Positions 1 through 9,362 of a stretch of 64,000 nt of DNA are shown here, piece after piece. The stretch spans positions 19,689,938-19,753,937 of the forward strand of contig CALNVZ010002974.1 of NCBI GenBank assembly GCA_940671915.1, in the 5' to 3' direction. Position numbers and translations under genes: made by a program. Below the pieces are notes generated by a model that saw only the letters and a program-made list of their open reading frames with translations, did no database searches and was not told the DNA's origin. Source of the stretch: Paracentrotus lividus. Its lineage: Eukaryota; Echinodermata; Echinoidea; Camarodonta; Echinidae. How positions within the stretch are numbered: position 1 is the first letter of the stretch; each line of letters opens with the position of its first letter.

Positions 1-335
1 TATTATGTTACTTATCTTTAATTCTTATATTAAAAATGGTCATTAAATAATAATCTTGCTGTCCCAATGCAATATTAATATTATGTCTGAAAAATTCTAC
101 TGGTAGTTTCAAACATAATTAATAATAAAAAGAAATAAATAAATACAAAATCACCCTAAAAAAAACCCAAGGCAATTTGGTGCATTTGTAAAAATCAAAA
201 TGATCAAAAGAAGAAGAAAGAAATAAGAACCCCCCCCCAAAAAAAAAAAACGTACAAAAAAAAAAAAAAATTGATTAATTGAAAGATCCTTTGTTCATAA
301 TTTTAGAATGACTGTAAAATGAGCTGTGTACTTAC
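1..335. other. intron continuing off the left edge
   Basis: This is sequence downstream, in transcript sense, of the last visible collagen exon. It is AT-rich, with a C run and A runs near 230-270. No Gly-X-Y coding stretch or splice-flanked open segment is visible on the minus strand, so the next exon should lie outside the window. Confidence 0.7.
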
Positions 336-431
336 TTCTAATGATGGAGGACCCGGTGGCCCTTGTGCTCCTGTTTCTCCTTTCTTTCCAGGTTTCCCTT
401 GAGGTCCGGGTAAACCTATTCCAACATCACC
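336..431 (-). CDS. COL15A1/COL18A1-like: multiplexin collagen exon, triple-helix segment (96 bp)
   Basis: Thirty-two complete codons, phase 0 at both ends. The exon opens GDVGIGLPGPQGKPGKKGE, continues as Gly-X-Y triplets, then leaves the helix pattern at its end with PPSLE. The early GDVGIGLPG contains a one-residue irregularity in the triplet pattern. The donor reads GTAAGT (plus-strand ACTTAC at 330-335); the acceptor is TAG after a T-rich tract (plus-strand CT at 432-433). The non-Gly end suggests that a collagen interruption begins here and continues in the next exon beyond the window. The acceptor side has been tandemly copied into the adjoining intron (see the repeat at 409-671). Confidence 0.9.
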
Positions 432-671
432 CTACAAAAAAAGAAATTTAGACATTCATTGAAGAGAATTCCAGGTAAACCTATACCAACATCACCCTTA
501 CCAAAAAAAGAAATTTTAGACAGTTAACAGAAAGAATTCCATGTAAACATATTCCAAAATCACCCTAAAACAAAAGAAAATTAGACATTTATTGAAGAAA
601 ATTCTAGGAAAACCCATTCCAATATCACTCTACCACAAAAGAAATTTTAGACACTTATTGAAGACAATTAT
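409..671 (-). repeat. four-copy tandem duplication of an exon/intron acceptor boundary
   Basis: A unit of about 65-67 bp starting near 409, 474, 542 and 607. The first unit spans the real 5' end of the collagen exon, its acceptor and adjoining intron. The following three are progressively degraded copies of the same exon edge (plus strand CCAACATCACCCT and relatives), acceptor and intron. Each copy keeps the sense of a T-rich tract followed by an exon-like start, so these could act as cryptic acceptors. Confidence 0.85.
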
Positions 672-1577
672 TGCTGTAACCATGGCTCAAGTCCAGTTCA
701 AATTGAAACAGCACAAAAATTTCTTCTGGTGAATAATGATATATCACAACCCAAAAATGCACTTTGTCACATGTGGGAAACACCCTTTTGCCAGCTTCTT
801 GGGTGGCTTGATCTTTCAATAGATCTTGTTTCTTTTAAATATCATCAGTATCATCATCATCAGCAGCAGCAGCAGCATCATCAACACCATCATACTCATC
901 ATCATAGTCATCATCATTATTATCATCATCATCATCATCATCATTTTCATCATCATCATCAGTATCATCATCAGTATCATCATCATCATCAATATCATCA
1001 TCATCACCATCCTCATCATCATCATCATCCTCATCATAATCATCATCATAATCATCATCATCACCATCCTCATCATCATCATCATCATCATAATAATAAT
1101 CACCATCTCTCACTTTCTCTCCAAACCTCTCCTCTTTCATCTTATTATCTTATATTATAGTTTACATCCCATATCTTTCCATTATCATTATTCTCTTGAA
1201 TAAGCCTTCATAAGCCTCTTTGGTGTTTCGATAATCCCTCCGTATTTAATTATAAATATCCCCCTAATTTTTGAAGTTGTAATTTTCATGTTGGTAATTA
1301 TTATTGTTTGTACCTTTATGTTGTTTTAATTTCCCAAATAGGAATAGAGAAATAAATGAACTAAAGTGGATTGAATTCTTGCAATACAACTAGAAATTAT
1401 TATTATTCAAACAGTTGTGCACTATTTTTTTAAATATAACTTTCAAACTAGAATATAAAAATAAATTAAACAAATTGAATTGAATTACATTTGTGCAATG
1501 CAACTAGAAATTTTAAAAGTAATGCATGCACTAATCCTTTGAAAAGCTGAAAATAACTTTAGTCCAGTTGGGCTCAC
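432..1577 (-). other. intron between collagen exons (1,146 bp)
   Basis: Contains the acceptor duplications at its left end and a large ATC/CAT microsatellite at about 838-1108. The remainder (1110-1577) is AT-rich with no recognisable coding or structural signal. Confidence 0.8.
838..1108. repeat. ATC/CAT trinucleotide microsatellite
   Basis: About 270 bp of nearly uninterrupted ATC/CAT triplets with a short CAG cluster near 861-876. All frames are open across it, giving apparent poly-His, poly-Ile, poly-Asp or poly-Met peptides on the two strands. These are artefacts of the repeat inside an intron, not genes. Confidence 0.97.
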
Positions 1578-1649
1578 CTTATCTCCTTTTGTCCCCGGGA
1601 TGCCATCCACACCATCTATTCCAGGAGCACCCTGTGGTCCTGGTTCACC
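1578..1649 (-). CDS. COL15A1/COL18A1-like: multiplexin collagen exon, triple-helix segment (72 bp)
   Basis: Twenty-four codons, phase 0-0, giving eight perfect Gly-X-Y triplets from GEPGPQGAPG to GIPGTKGDK. The donor is AAG|GTGAGC (plus-strand GCTCAC at 1572-1577); the acceptor is ATAG (plus-strand CT at 1650-1651). The exon length is a multiple of 9, as is usual for collagen helix exons. The charged K/D residues at the end fit an outward-facing helix segment. A decayed copy of its 5' boundary lies at 1860-1912. Confidence 0.93.
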
Positions 1650-1859
1650 CTATTTAAAGAAAGACATGTATTGCAAAAGATGACTCTAAAAGGCCAAATT
1701 ATACAGAGGGCTGGATCATGTTTTGGGTGCTATACTAATCACATTCTCAATCATGTAGCACAATTGAGAACTGATCATCAGTTGTTTATAAAGTCAGGCG
1801 AAACTTTACAAACCAATCGCTTAAACAACCCCCCTGCCTCCCCCCCATAAAGTAACCAC

Positions 1860-1912
1860 AGTTATGGTCCTTCTTCATCCTATGAAAAGAAAGACATGTA
1901 TATTGCAAATCA
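1860..1912 (-). pseudogene. decayed partial duplicate of exon 1578-1649 boundary
   Basis: The plus-strand stretch around TATGGTCCTTCTTCATCCTA followed by AAAGAAAGACATGTAT matches the exon/intron edge at 1633-1680 (GGTCCTGGTTCACCCTAT then AAAGAAAGACATGTATTGC). About 20 bp of exon and 30 bp of intron are copied. The exon part has substitutions that spoil the Gly pattern, so it is a relic. Confidence 0.7.
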
Positions 1913-2040
1913 AGATAAGATAGAAAAGCAAATGTTATGGTCATCTTCACCATGTGCCTCTATAACATCAAAGTCATAGAATAATGGCTTGAAACAAAGA
2001 CATCTGAAAGGGTAACACTCAAGAGAGAACAGAGACTAGT

Positions 2041-2276
2041 GGGGTGGAACACAAAGACTTACGATTGATTAAAAGTTACGATTGATTTTTTCTCGGTAGC
2101 CTCATTTGGGAACCAGCTACAGTCATAGAATGGGATTTGGATATGATTAAGAGTAGGGTTAGGGCTAGGGTTAGGATTAAGATCATCAACTGTGGAGCAT
2201 CCTGTCCATGATGAGGCTACCGAGAAAAAATTAATCGTAACTTTTTATCAATCGTAAGTCTTTGTGTTACACCCCC
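2041..2276. mobile_element. palindromic MITE-like element with ~65-bp inverted repeats
   Basis: The left arm 2041-2105 and right arm 2211-2276 are almost perfect reverse complements, beginning at about GGGGTGGAACACAAAGAC and ending at CTCGGTAGCCTCAT. The 105-bp centre carries telomere-like GGGTTAGGG words at 2155-2180. There is no coding capacity and no clear target duplication. It is a non-autonomous DNA transposon or foldback element within an intron. Confidence 0.88.
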
Positions 2277-2659
2277 CTGTACATTTAGGAAAATGTAAGG
2301 TGTACATGTAACCATGCAAAAGCGCAAAAATATAACAAGCCCTGAACAGCTGTCTTAGAACTAAAAATTTTCATTGTCCTTTGAAATGTTAATTTGTCAC
2401 TCTTCCATACTTTATCTATCTCTTAAGAACAAAATTGATTAAAATTAAAATTTCAGGATAAAGCACAAGTTGTGAATGGCCTGAAAAAAATATAGCATTT
2501 TCAACATAATGTCAACATGCTTATGTACCCAATAATCAGGCTTTACTGTAACTCACATGTATGTTAGAATTCTTCTCTTTATAAGTTTTCTCTTTAACAA
2601 ATACCATTAAAATGGAGATGGGCAAATAATCTCAAATATTGAAATATAACGCGACATAC

Positions 2660-2695
2660 CTGTGGACCTGGAACCCCATTTAGCCCTGGCTCTCC
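2660..2695 (-). CDS. COL15A1/COL18A1-like: multiplexin collagen micro-exon (36 bp)
   Basis: Twelve codons, GEPGLNGVPGPQ, four perfect Gly-X-Y triplets, phase 0-0. The donor is GTATGT (plus-strand ACATAC at 2654-2659) and the acceptor ACAG (plus-strand CT at 2696-2697). It is short but in phase with both neighbours and bounded by consensus splice sites. Thirty-six-bp exons are a common collagen size class. Confidence 0.9.
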
Positions 2696-3417
2696 CTGTA
2701 TGTAAAGAAGTAAAAATTACAATTACATGAACATACAGAAATTTATGTTGAGTAAAACAACTCTGGAGTTACTTGATTCCTAAAATACAAAACTAAAAAT
2801 TGTACTCTAAAAAAGAAGGGGGGGGGGGTTGTGATATGAATATGTAGTTATAAATGTAGTTTTATCTCATTGATTTTTATAGCTGATATTTTTACCTATT
2901 AATTCTTAGTTCAAATAATCGACTGCTGAAGTACGTGTTTGTAAGATAGTAGGGGAACATTCTTCTCCTATATTATCTATTTATTTAATTCTATTTCTTT
3001 TTATTGACCTAGGATAACCTGTTCAGTGATTAGAAATCTATTTTCAATCAGGGTGATGCCCACATGCATGAAATACATAAACATTTACAGATACAAAAGA
3101 TAACACTGACATAGAAAAGTGACATTGAGCTATGCAGAAGGATTTTGTTGGACCAATTATCTGGGGACAACAGCAATTCAATTATGCTTGGGCATGGGCC
3201 AACACAATCCATTGTCAGAGCTGATGGTGGATCCGCCACTTAAAATGGGATGAAAGATACAAGGAGCTAAAAAAGAGCCATATCTGAAGGCTCTGCGGAG
3301 ACAAAGGATTGGATGGGCAAGCGATTGTGCATTAACGATGGCTTGCCCCTCTAATCCTTTGTCTCCTCAGAGCCGTCTGACGCCTCTGACCATTAACCAT
3401 TGGCAATGTGGGTTTAC
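2696..3417 (-). other. intron between collagen exons (722 bp)
   Basis: Contains a G homopolymer near 2818-2828, a copy of a dispersed GGATCC-type palindromic repeat around 3160-3240 and a 37-bp-stem hairpin at 3289-3374 only 43 bp from the next exon. Confidence 0.75.
3289..3374. repeat. perfect-like hairpin, 37-bp stem, 12-nt loop
   Basis: The left arm 3289-3325 (GGCTCTGCGGAGACAAAGGA onward) pairs with the right arm 3338-3374 (ending TTTGTCTCCTCAGAGCC) with only a few mismatches around a 12-nt loop. It could be a tiny MITE or a hairpin precursor RNA. It sits in an intron just downstream, in transcript sense, of exon 3418-3504. Confidence 0.85.
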
Positions 3418-3504
3418 CTTTTCTCCTCTAAGATGCATCATGTCCTCATAGCTGAGGGTTGGTATCACACCAGGGGAACCTTTAATGCCTACTCCAGGCT
3501 CACC
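3418..3504 (-). CDS. COL15A1/COL18A1-like: multiplexin collagen exon with helix interruption (87 bp)
   Basis: Twenty-nine codons, phase 0-0: GEP, then the irregular GVGIK, then GSP, then a non-helical stretch GVIPTLSYEDMMHLR, then GEK. The interruption of roughly 12 residues fits the multiplexins, whose collagen region is broken into many short helices by non-collagenous hinges. The donor is AAG|GTAAAC (plus-strand GTTTAC at 3412-3417) and the acceptor AACAG (plus-strand CT at 3505-3506). The acidic/aromatic YED patch gives this hinge a distinctive surface. Confidence 0.92.
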
Positions 3505-4095
3505 CTGTTATCAAATGGAACAAAGAGAAATTCAGAGAAACAGATATTGAGATGGGATGTTGAAACCAATGAATAGTTTTATACATGTGGTCCCATATGG
3601 TTTAGTATTCACATGTGTTATCTAAGTGAGATGTAGAACCATAGCTGAGGTTATCAAATAAAACAATACTGGCAAAGTATGTTTCCTAGACCCTGAAACT
3701 GACCTCTTTCTCTTCCTCTCTCTCCCTCTCTTTCTCTCCCTGTCTTTTTATGGAGGGGGTATCTTTACTCCACCAATATCTCCTTTTTTTTGGGCACCCT
3801 ATTGTAATTATCTCCATGAAAAGTTCCATTAAACCTTTGGCACTACATTTCCATGCAAATTTTCATGTATGAAGCCCAAAATTTTGCATTTAATATTTGC
3901 TATAAAATAATGGAGCAATCTATTCAGTTTCATAAGATCAGTGCTCTAGAACATAAATTGCTATGATCACTTGCAAATCGACTGGAGCCAATCAGGATCG
4001 TTGTTGCATAGAATTCTTTCAAAAAAGGTTTCACTATGAAACAATTAGAAATTTTGTTTCAAACAACTCCTTATGTTACAGGGCACAAAACTCAC
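3505..4095 (-). other. intron between collagen exons (591 bp)
   Basis: AT-rich, with a CT-rich tract at about 3705-3750. No other feature recognised. Confidence 0.75.
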
Positions 4096-4229
4096 CTGCT
4101 CTCCTTTCTGTCCTGTCATTCCTTCTTCACCTTTCTCACCCTTGACCCCTGGGTCACCTGGTGGACCGGCCACACCTGGCAACCCCTCTTCACCTACAGG
4201 ACCAATAGGGCCAGCATCCCCTAAATCAC
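4096..4229 (-). CDS. COL15A1/COL18A1-like: multiplexin collagen exon, longest helix segment (134 bp)
   Basis: Two bases completing a split Gly codon plus 44 codons: fifteen uninterrupted Gly-X-Y triplets from [16 protein letters not shown] through [13 protein letters not shown] to GQKGEQ. It ends in phase 0 at CAG|GTGAGT (plus-strand ACTCAC at 4090-4095). The acceptor is TGCTCTCAG (plus-strand CT at 4230-4231). The upstream exon ends in one G, restoring GGT. KGE and EEG triplets give a highly charged helix. Open sequence continues past the donor but loses the Gly pattern at once, supporting this 3' boundary. Confidence 0.95.
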
Positions 4230-4816
4230 CTGAGAGCAAGGATGGGAGACGTAGTCAACGTAGGAGAAATTCAAGATTAGGAAAACTCAATAGACTGGTT
4301 CCAAAGGTTATCATAAAATATGAATGTTTCTTTCTTGGGGACATAGTAATGAAGTATTCAAACAACCTGTTATTAAAGAATCAAGTGTAATATTTGGAAT
4401 CCAGTTTGCATATATTAGTTGTTGCTATGTAGGGCAAGCCTCTTGCACTCTTTTGGTTTGTCAAGAAGCTTTGATTTAAAAGTAAGCATCATATTAATAA
4501 TTTAGTATATCAGGGTGCTTGTAAAAATAAAAAAGAATGTATAAACAAGCTCCCAGTGTGACACAAATTTTTCTGTTTGTTTAGATTGAACAATCTACAT
4601 TAAGTTGATTAAACTTTTTTTTTCACCTGAGCATCATGCCCCGTCAAAATTTTTAAATCTATCTTGCCCATCCAATGGGCTTGACAGTGGGACAAAGATA
4701 TACCTAAAATATGAGAAAGATGAGTCAATGATGAGGTGATGATGATGATGACGGCAATGATAATGATAATCATGATGATAAACAATGAGACAAATTATAT
4801 TGGAGCCAATGAGAGA

Positions 4817-4875
<59 letters not shown>

Positions 4876-6567
4876 CAGAATGAGAATTTGAGCAGTAACA
4901 AAGTAAGATTTTTAAAAATGTATACCTTGTACAGTCAACCTTGCACAGGTCTAATAATTGCCAAATTCAAAACTCTTTTCAAGTCATCTTCCTATATATT
5001 CTATTATTTTTAATGTTTTGTTAGATTTCAAATATTTGCAAAGCCGAAGCTATTTCTTCAGTCCCAAAAGATTTGACTTGGGCAAGTTTGACTTTATTAG
5101 AATATTAGCTCAATAATGAAGAAGTATTTGGATAAATTCAAATTTCAAAAAAATTAGTATAGAAAAGTATAGGCTATTCACCTTAACTGTTATTAGGCAG
5201 TTAATCTATAACAATAAATCATCATCATGCATTTAGAGCAACAGACACTTATATAGTAGCAAAATGTTAGTTATATAGCAATATTACAATTATCACACAG
5301 TTGAGGGAAGAAATACGACAAAGACTGGTCATTAATAGACTGGTCAAAATAAAGAACAAAGATTTTATGAAATGTTGATGACGGCAACAGTGATTCAATG
5401 GTGTGTGAAAGAGTTTATCATAAAGAAAGAAGAAACCTGCAAATGAAAAAATAAAATAAAATAAGCACTCAGAAGATGCAATAAAAATGAATTTAGATTA
5501 ATAAAAGGAAAAGGATTTTATTCTTATTTACAAAGAAGTAAGCTATATGCTTTTTTTGTTCTCTCTTTTTTTCTTCCTTTATTTCCCTATTTTCAATTGT
5601 ATTACTTATATCTCTAAGAAATCATATTCATGTTTATTAAAAATGTTAAAATTGAAATCTGTTTCCAAAAAAAAAACTTCTTGAACCCCTTGAAGCTACC
5701 TTTAAGGCTACTCCGATCACCTAAAGAAAGCTGGGAAGAGAGAGCGATTTGGGTGAGCGGACTTTAAACGGATACAGATGTGGGAAGGGAACCATCTGGA
5801 GTCATTCTTTTTTGAGATAGGATTCTTCCAAACATGAGATGATGATGATGAGAAAGAGGATGGATGGATAGATAATAGCTGAAGGATATGGAAGCAGATA
5901 GGATGAGATTAATGGAATCAAAACACCATTAAAAGAACCGATGAGTTGATGGGTATCTGGAGATACAAGTCTAAATAACATTCTGACCCATATTACCACC
6001 TCAAAGACATCAATCTGGTCCACCACACTTTATTAATTTCAGATTCATATGATGTGTAAAAAGTGCATAGGGACTCAGGAGAATCTTGCAACAGAGCTAC
6101 TGAAAAGCAATTTTTGCCCTATAGTAAGCCCCTATTTTTTTTAAATTCCAAATTGTGTATTTTTTTAATACTTGGACCCTTGTTTTCATCATTTTCTTTA
6201 ATCCAAATAATGTATTATGGGTTGCTTGCATGATCAGAACCAGCAGAAATTAAATCCCTTTACTTCTGAAATAGAATGAGGTTGTCTTTGCCACTGTTAC
6301 CAGGTTACTTAGGGATTTCGAATGTATTGAAGATTTCATTAATGTTTGAATAAAGAGCCCTGATGGAAGATGAGTGAATAACAAAACGCTATCCAACATT
6401 TTGTACCCCTCCCCCAGAAAAGATGCTTCATAAATCTGATCAAAGAGCAATTAAATTGTTACATTAAAGGTCTTACTTTATTTTCTTTCTTTATTCCGAA
6501 AGAAGTGTTCCGACTCCTTGATGGAACAGGACTGTGGATCTTGGTCCTAGAACCAAACAGAACTCAC
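4230..6567 (-). other. intron between collagen exons (2,338 bp)
   Basis: Contains GATGAT-rich sequence near 4732-4785 and a GT/GA microsatellite at 4815-4875. The rest (4230-4730 and 4880-6567) is AT-rich without recognisable genes or repeats; short open frames on either strand have no family features. Confidence 0.75.
4815..4875. repeat. GT then GA dinucleotide microsatellite
   Basis: A short GT run immediately followed by about 45 bp of GA repeats with one AA interruption. Confidence 0.95.
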
Positions 6568-6621
6568 CTTTAGCCCCTGTGGGCCCCATAGGTCCCTCTG
6601 GTCCTTCAGGTCCTGTTTCAC
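6568..6621 (-). CDS. COL15A1/COL18A1-like: multiplexin collagen exon, classic 54-bp class
   Basis: Exactly 54 bp, the ancestral collagen exon length. It begins with the last two bases of a Gly codon and ends with the first base of the next, so both Gly codons flanking it are split. The encoded segment GETGPEGPEGPMGPTGAK is six perfect triplets. The acceptor is TCTCTAG (plus-strand CT at 6622-6623) and the donor AAAG|GTGAGT (plus-strand ACTCAC at 6562-6567). Confidence 0.95.
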
Positions 6622-7590
6622 CTAGAGAATGTTAGACTAAATGGTTAGAAGACGATCTACTAAACACATCACACAACACAGGCACGGATCCAGCATATGC
6701 TATTTCAAGAGATTGTGCTAGCCCAATTTTGGGGGGACAATAGCTAGTGGCTGTATTATATTTAGGCATGGGTCTATACATTCACTTGTATGACCAAAGC
6801 TGGATCTGATACTGCAACACAGATAGGTTATAAACTCATAACATTAACACAAAAATGTTATGTTAGATCCAAATCCAAATTCAAAGCATTAATCATTTTT
6901 GGGGTATATAAATAGAGTAAAATTCTACTGCTTGCAAGAAAATTAATATTTAGGTTAATTTTGACTTCAATTAAGATTTAAAGGGGTCACTGCAAAAAAG
7001 GTATTTTCTATGACTCTTATTGAATTATAATCACAAGCAATGGGTTAACTTGCCTGGGTATTTAGACTTCAAGCTCTAAGTACTATGTACTATAGGGTTC
7101 GAGTCATAAAGGGCATATCACATATCGATTCATCACACCAAATCAATCATTATTACTATGAACTATAACTATAATTTCGTATAATGGCGGAAGTGCTTTA
7201 GGAGACTATAATGGTCCAACAATCATTTACAATATTGTATGATACATTGTACCACATAACCTACAGGCAATCAGTTTATGGATAATTATCATATTTATGG
7301 TAATCTCTATTGCTATGCTCTTGCAAGGCCTTTAAAGTATTTTAAAAGCAAAAAACTATTTGACAGGAACTCTTATTCTTCATTTAGTCAATTAGGTTAA
7401 CATAACAACAAATATTATTGTTTTAGTTATTGTTATCATTCTTCTATTTAGTAATCAATACGTGAATTGCTGTTCATGATATACACTAAGGTCATATCAA
7501 AGCTTTTACTATCCTTAATTTATGACCTCTAAGTTTACTTAAGGTATTAAATAGTAAATCTATCTCAATACATCATTTGATGTTACTAAC
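6622..7590 (-). other. intron between collagen exons (969 bp)
   Basis: A copy of the dispersed GGATCC palindromic repeat lies at about 6664-6806 (GGATCCAGC near its left end, GCTGGATCTG near its right). The remainder to 7590 is AT-rich with no recognised feature. A GGTTCGAGTC word at about 7096-7105 resembles a tRNA B box, but no tRNA fold was found. Confidence 0.65.
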
Positions 7591-7810
7591 CTACAACACC
7601 TCGTGGTCCTGGGACACCTGGGTTGCCATGGATACCGTTAACTCCTGGCCAGCCTTCCTCTCCTTTCTGTCCCTTCATGCCCTGCTGTACAGGTTGGATG
7701 ACGACATCTGGTTGTGAGGTAGGCGTGGTCGATGGAGCGGGCGTGGTGACGGAGGGCTTTGGTAGAACTGTAGCAACCTGCTCCAATGGTGGCAGTACAC
7801 TAGCTGGTAA
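7591..7810 (-). CDS. COL15A1/COL18A1-like: multiplexin exon: Thr/Pro-rich linker and start of triple helix (220 bp)
   Basis: Seventy-three codons plus one base. Residues 1-43 form a non-collagenous linker rich in Pro, Thr, Ser and Val (KPSVTTPAPSTTPTSQPD), a likely mucin-type O-glycosylated stalk. From residue 44 the helix starts as GMKGQKGEEGWPGVNGIHG and runs ten triplets. Entry into the helix through KGQKGE is as in vertebrate type XVIII collagen. The acceptor is GCTGTTACAG (plus-strand CT at 7811-7812), in phase 0. The donor is GTAG|GTTAGT (plus-strand ACTAAC at 7585-7590), leaving one G of the next Gly codon. Open sequence continues upstream of the acceptor only as intronic FILLL-type codons. 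Confidence 0.93.
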
Positions 7811-8207
7811 CTGTAACAGCAAGATAAAGAAGATAATTGTCATTATCATGTATTTATTAATTCAGTTTCAGTTTCAGCTTAGTTTATTCCATAGGCCCTA
7901 TTTCCAATCAAACAACAAAAATATGTCGTATGTCATATCATTACAATACATTGACAAAAGTTACAAGACGAATGACATCAGTAGTATAAGAAAGAAATAT
8001 GAAGGAACCTAAGTGAAAAGCTAGGCTTGTTACATTAAAGGCTCCTTTCTGTAAAGGATGTGCATTTATATTTGAATACAGCGGGGGAGGGGGGGGGATG
8101 TGGGGAATGGGGGGGGGCGGTTGAGAGACTTGGTCTGTGGAGTGAGATGATGATGGAGGACTCGGTAGGGAGGTAGAAATCTGCCCCTTCAAACAATTAC
8201 AGCGTTG

Positions 8208-8616
8208 TACATTGAGACTCGGCTCTCGTGTCGAATCCACAGGAAGGTTTCGACACTGCAAAGAGTAAACCTGTGATCGTGTTTATACACAACAAAAAAA
8301 GCGAGTTTAACACGCCTCCCAGATCATGACCGGAAGTAAGGAACGTCATTAATGTGTGTTGCGATGTATATTTTTAGCATAATTCCATATCTGACCTCAA
8401 GGTCATCGACTTCGAGACGGCTTTCTGTTTACACACATAAAAATTGCCGTGTCGAACCCGCCTCCCGGATCAAAAACCTACGATTTTGGCGGAGCAAAAA
8501 AAGGCGTATCGAACCCGGGTCGGGGATCACACTGATCCCGTTTACATGGCATAAAATTGCTGTGTCGAGCACAATTGCTGTGTCCAACCCGCGACCCGAG
8601 TCACAGTGTAAACGAG
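8208..8616. mobile_element. GC-rich interspersed repeat with iterated GTGTCGAACCCG words
   Basis: Words close to GTGTCGAACCCGCC recur at about 8228, 8452, 8505, 8562 and 8578, mixed with GATCCCG/CCGGATC words. The ends resemble each other in inverted form (GTGTTTATACAC near 8280, AGTGTAAACGAG near 8605). Base composition is clearly higher in GC than the surrounding intron. It is probably a decayed non-autonomous element; the boundaries are approximate. Confidence 0.55.
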
Positions 8617-9008
8617 GTAAATGAAAGAGGGAAATTTATGGAATTTACAGTCCACAGAGTCTGGGAGAGTAGCTGGCAAGTTACATAATCAAATTAAAAA
8701 TGCATATCAAACTTTTGTTATCCTCGTCAAAATGTCATTGCAACATAAATGTCTCTCATCTTCTGCTGACATCAGTTCAAGGTGGACTTGTCCTTTAATG
8801 GAAGATTTGATTTGTATTGCAGTATAAACCACAGGACCATGAGGTAACATTAGCCTGCTAGGGTATCTATATCTATCCATCCCATCTATCTATCAGTCAA
8901 TGGGTAAAGCGATCTCTAATGGCTAATTCAGATGTTATAAATGCCAATGTCTCTGTCAGACAGACATCTGTACGTAACCTTGGTGGAATAGTTGAACATG
9001 AGACCAGT

Positions 9009-9205
9009 CCACATTCACACTTTAGAATTAAAGCACTCTGATTCAAAGAGAGGGTGAACACCTGAACATATGATACCAGTAGGGACCACATTCACACTTC
9101 AGAATTAAAGCACTCTGATTCAAAGAGAGGGTGAACACCTGAACATATGATACCAGTAGGGACCACATTCACACTTCAGAATCAAAACTCTCTGATTCAG
9201 ATCAA
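9009..9205. repeat. 77-bp tandem repeat, about 2.5 copies
   Basis: Units starting CCACATTCACACTT at 9009, 9086 and 9163. The first two are nearly identical; the third decays after about 40 bp. A further fragment (GGATCACATTCACAC) is visible near 9392. Confidence 0.95.
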
Positions 9206-9225
9206 ACAAGAGAACTCCTGAACTA

Positions 9226-9362
9226 TATCAGGACAATAACCCCCTGAGCAATTGCCCCCCCCCCAGAAAACTACTCCAGAAATAGGATAAGGTGTAGAGT
9301 TGGTGGTAAATTTTGGCGGGGGTAGTTGTCCAGGGGGTAGTTGTCCAGGGGGTAGTTGTCCT
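9226..9362. mobile_element. small palindromic element with iterated GGGGGTAGTTGTCC ends
   Basis: The left end has AGGACAATAACCCCC and the right end has three tandem copies of a 17-bp unit containing GGGGGTAGTTGTCC, ending GTTGTCCTA. A second element with the same ends lies at 60746-60870, showing that this is a dispersed family. Confidence 0.75.

Larger units (their letters stand above)
1650..2659 (-). other. intron between collagen exons (1,010 bp)
   Basis: Holds a ghost copy of the downstream exon's acceptor edge (1860-1912) and a palindromic MITE-like element (2041-2276). From 2280 to 2659 it is AT-rich with nothing further recognised. Confidence 0.8.

Noticed and set aside
729-1160. Poly-His open frame, with poly-Ile, poly-Asp and poly-Met frames around it
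   Set aside because: All result from the ATC/CAT microsatellite inside a collagen intron; there is no complex sequence outside the repeat.
2153-2182. Interstitial telomeric repeat
   Set aside because: Only a few imperfect TTAGGG-like words in the centre of a MITE; too short and degenerate.
7030-7110. tRNA gene suggested by GGTTCGAGTC
   Set aside because: No convincing A box or acceptor-stem pairing could be found around the B-box-like word.
8100-8258. Possible additional collagen exon starting with Cys after TTTACTCTTTGCAG on the minus strand
   Set aside because: The acceptor looks good but no acceptable phase-0 donor follows, the reading runs into a proline artefact from a G-run, and the segment overlaps a GC-rich repeat. 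Neighbouring exons join in phase without it.
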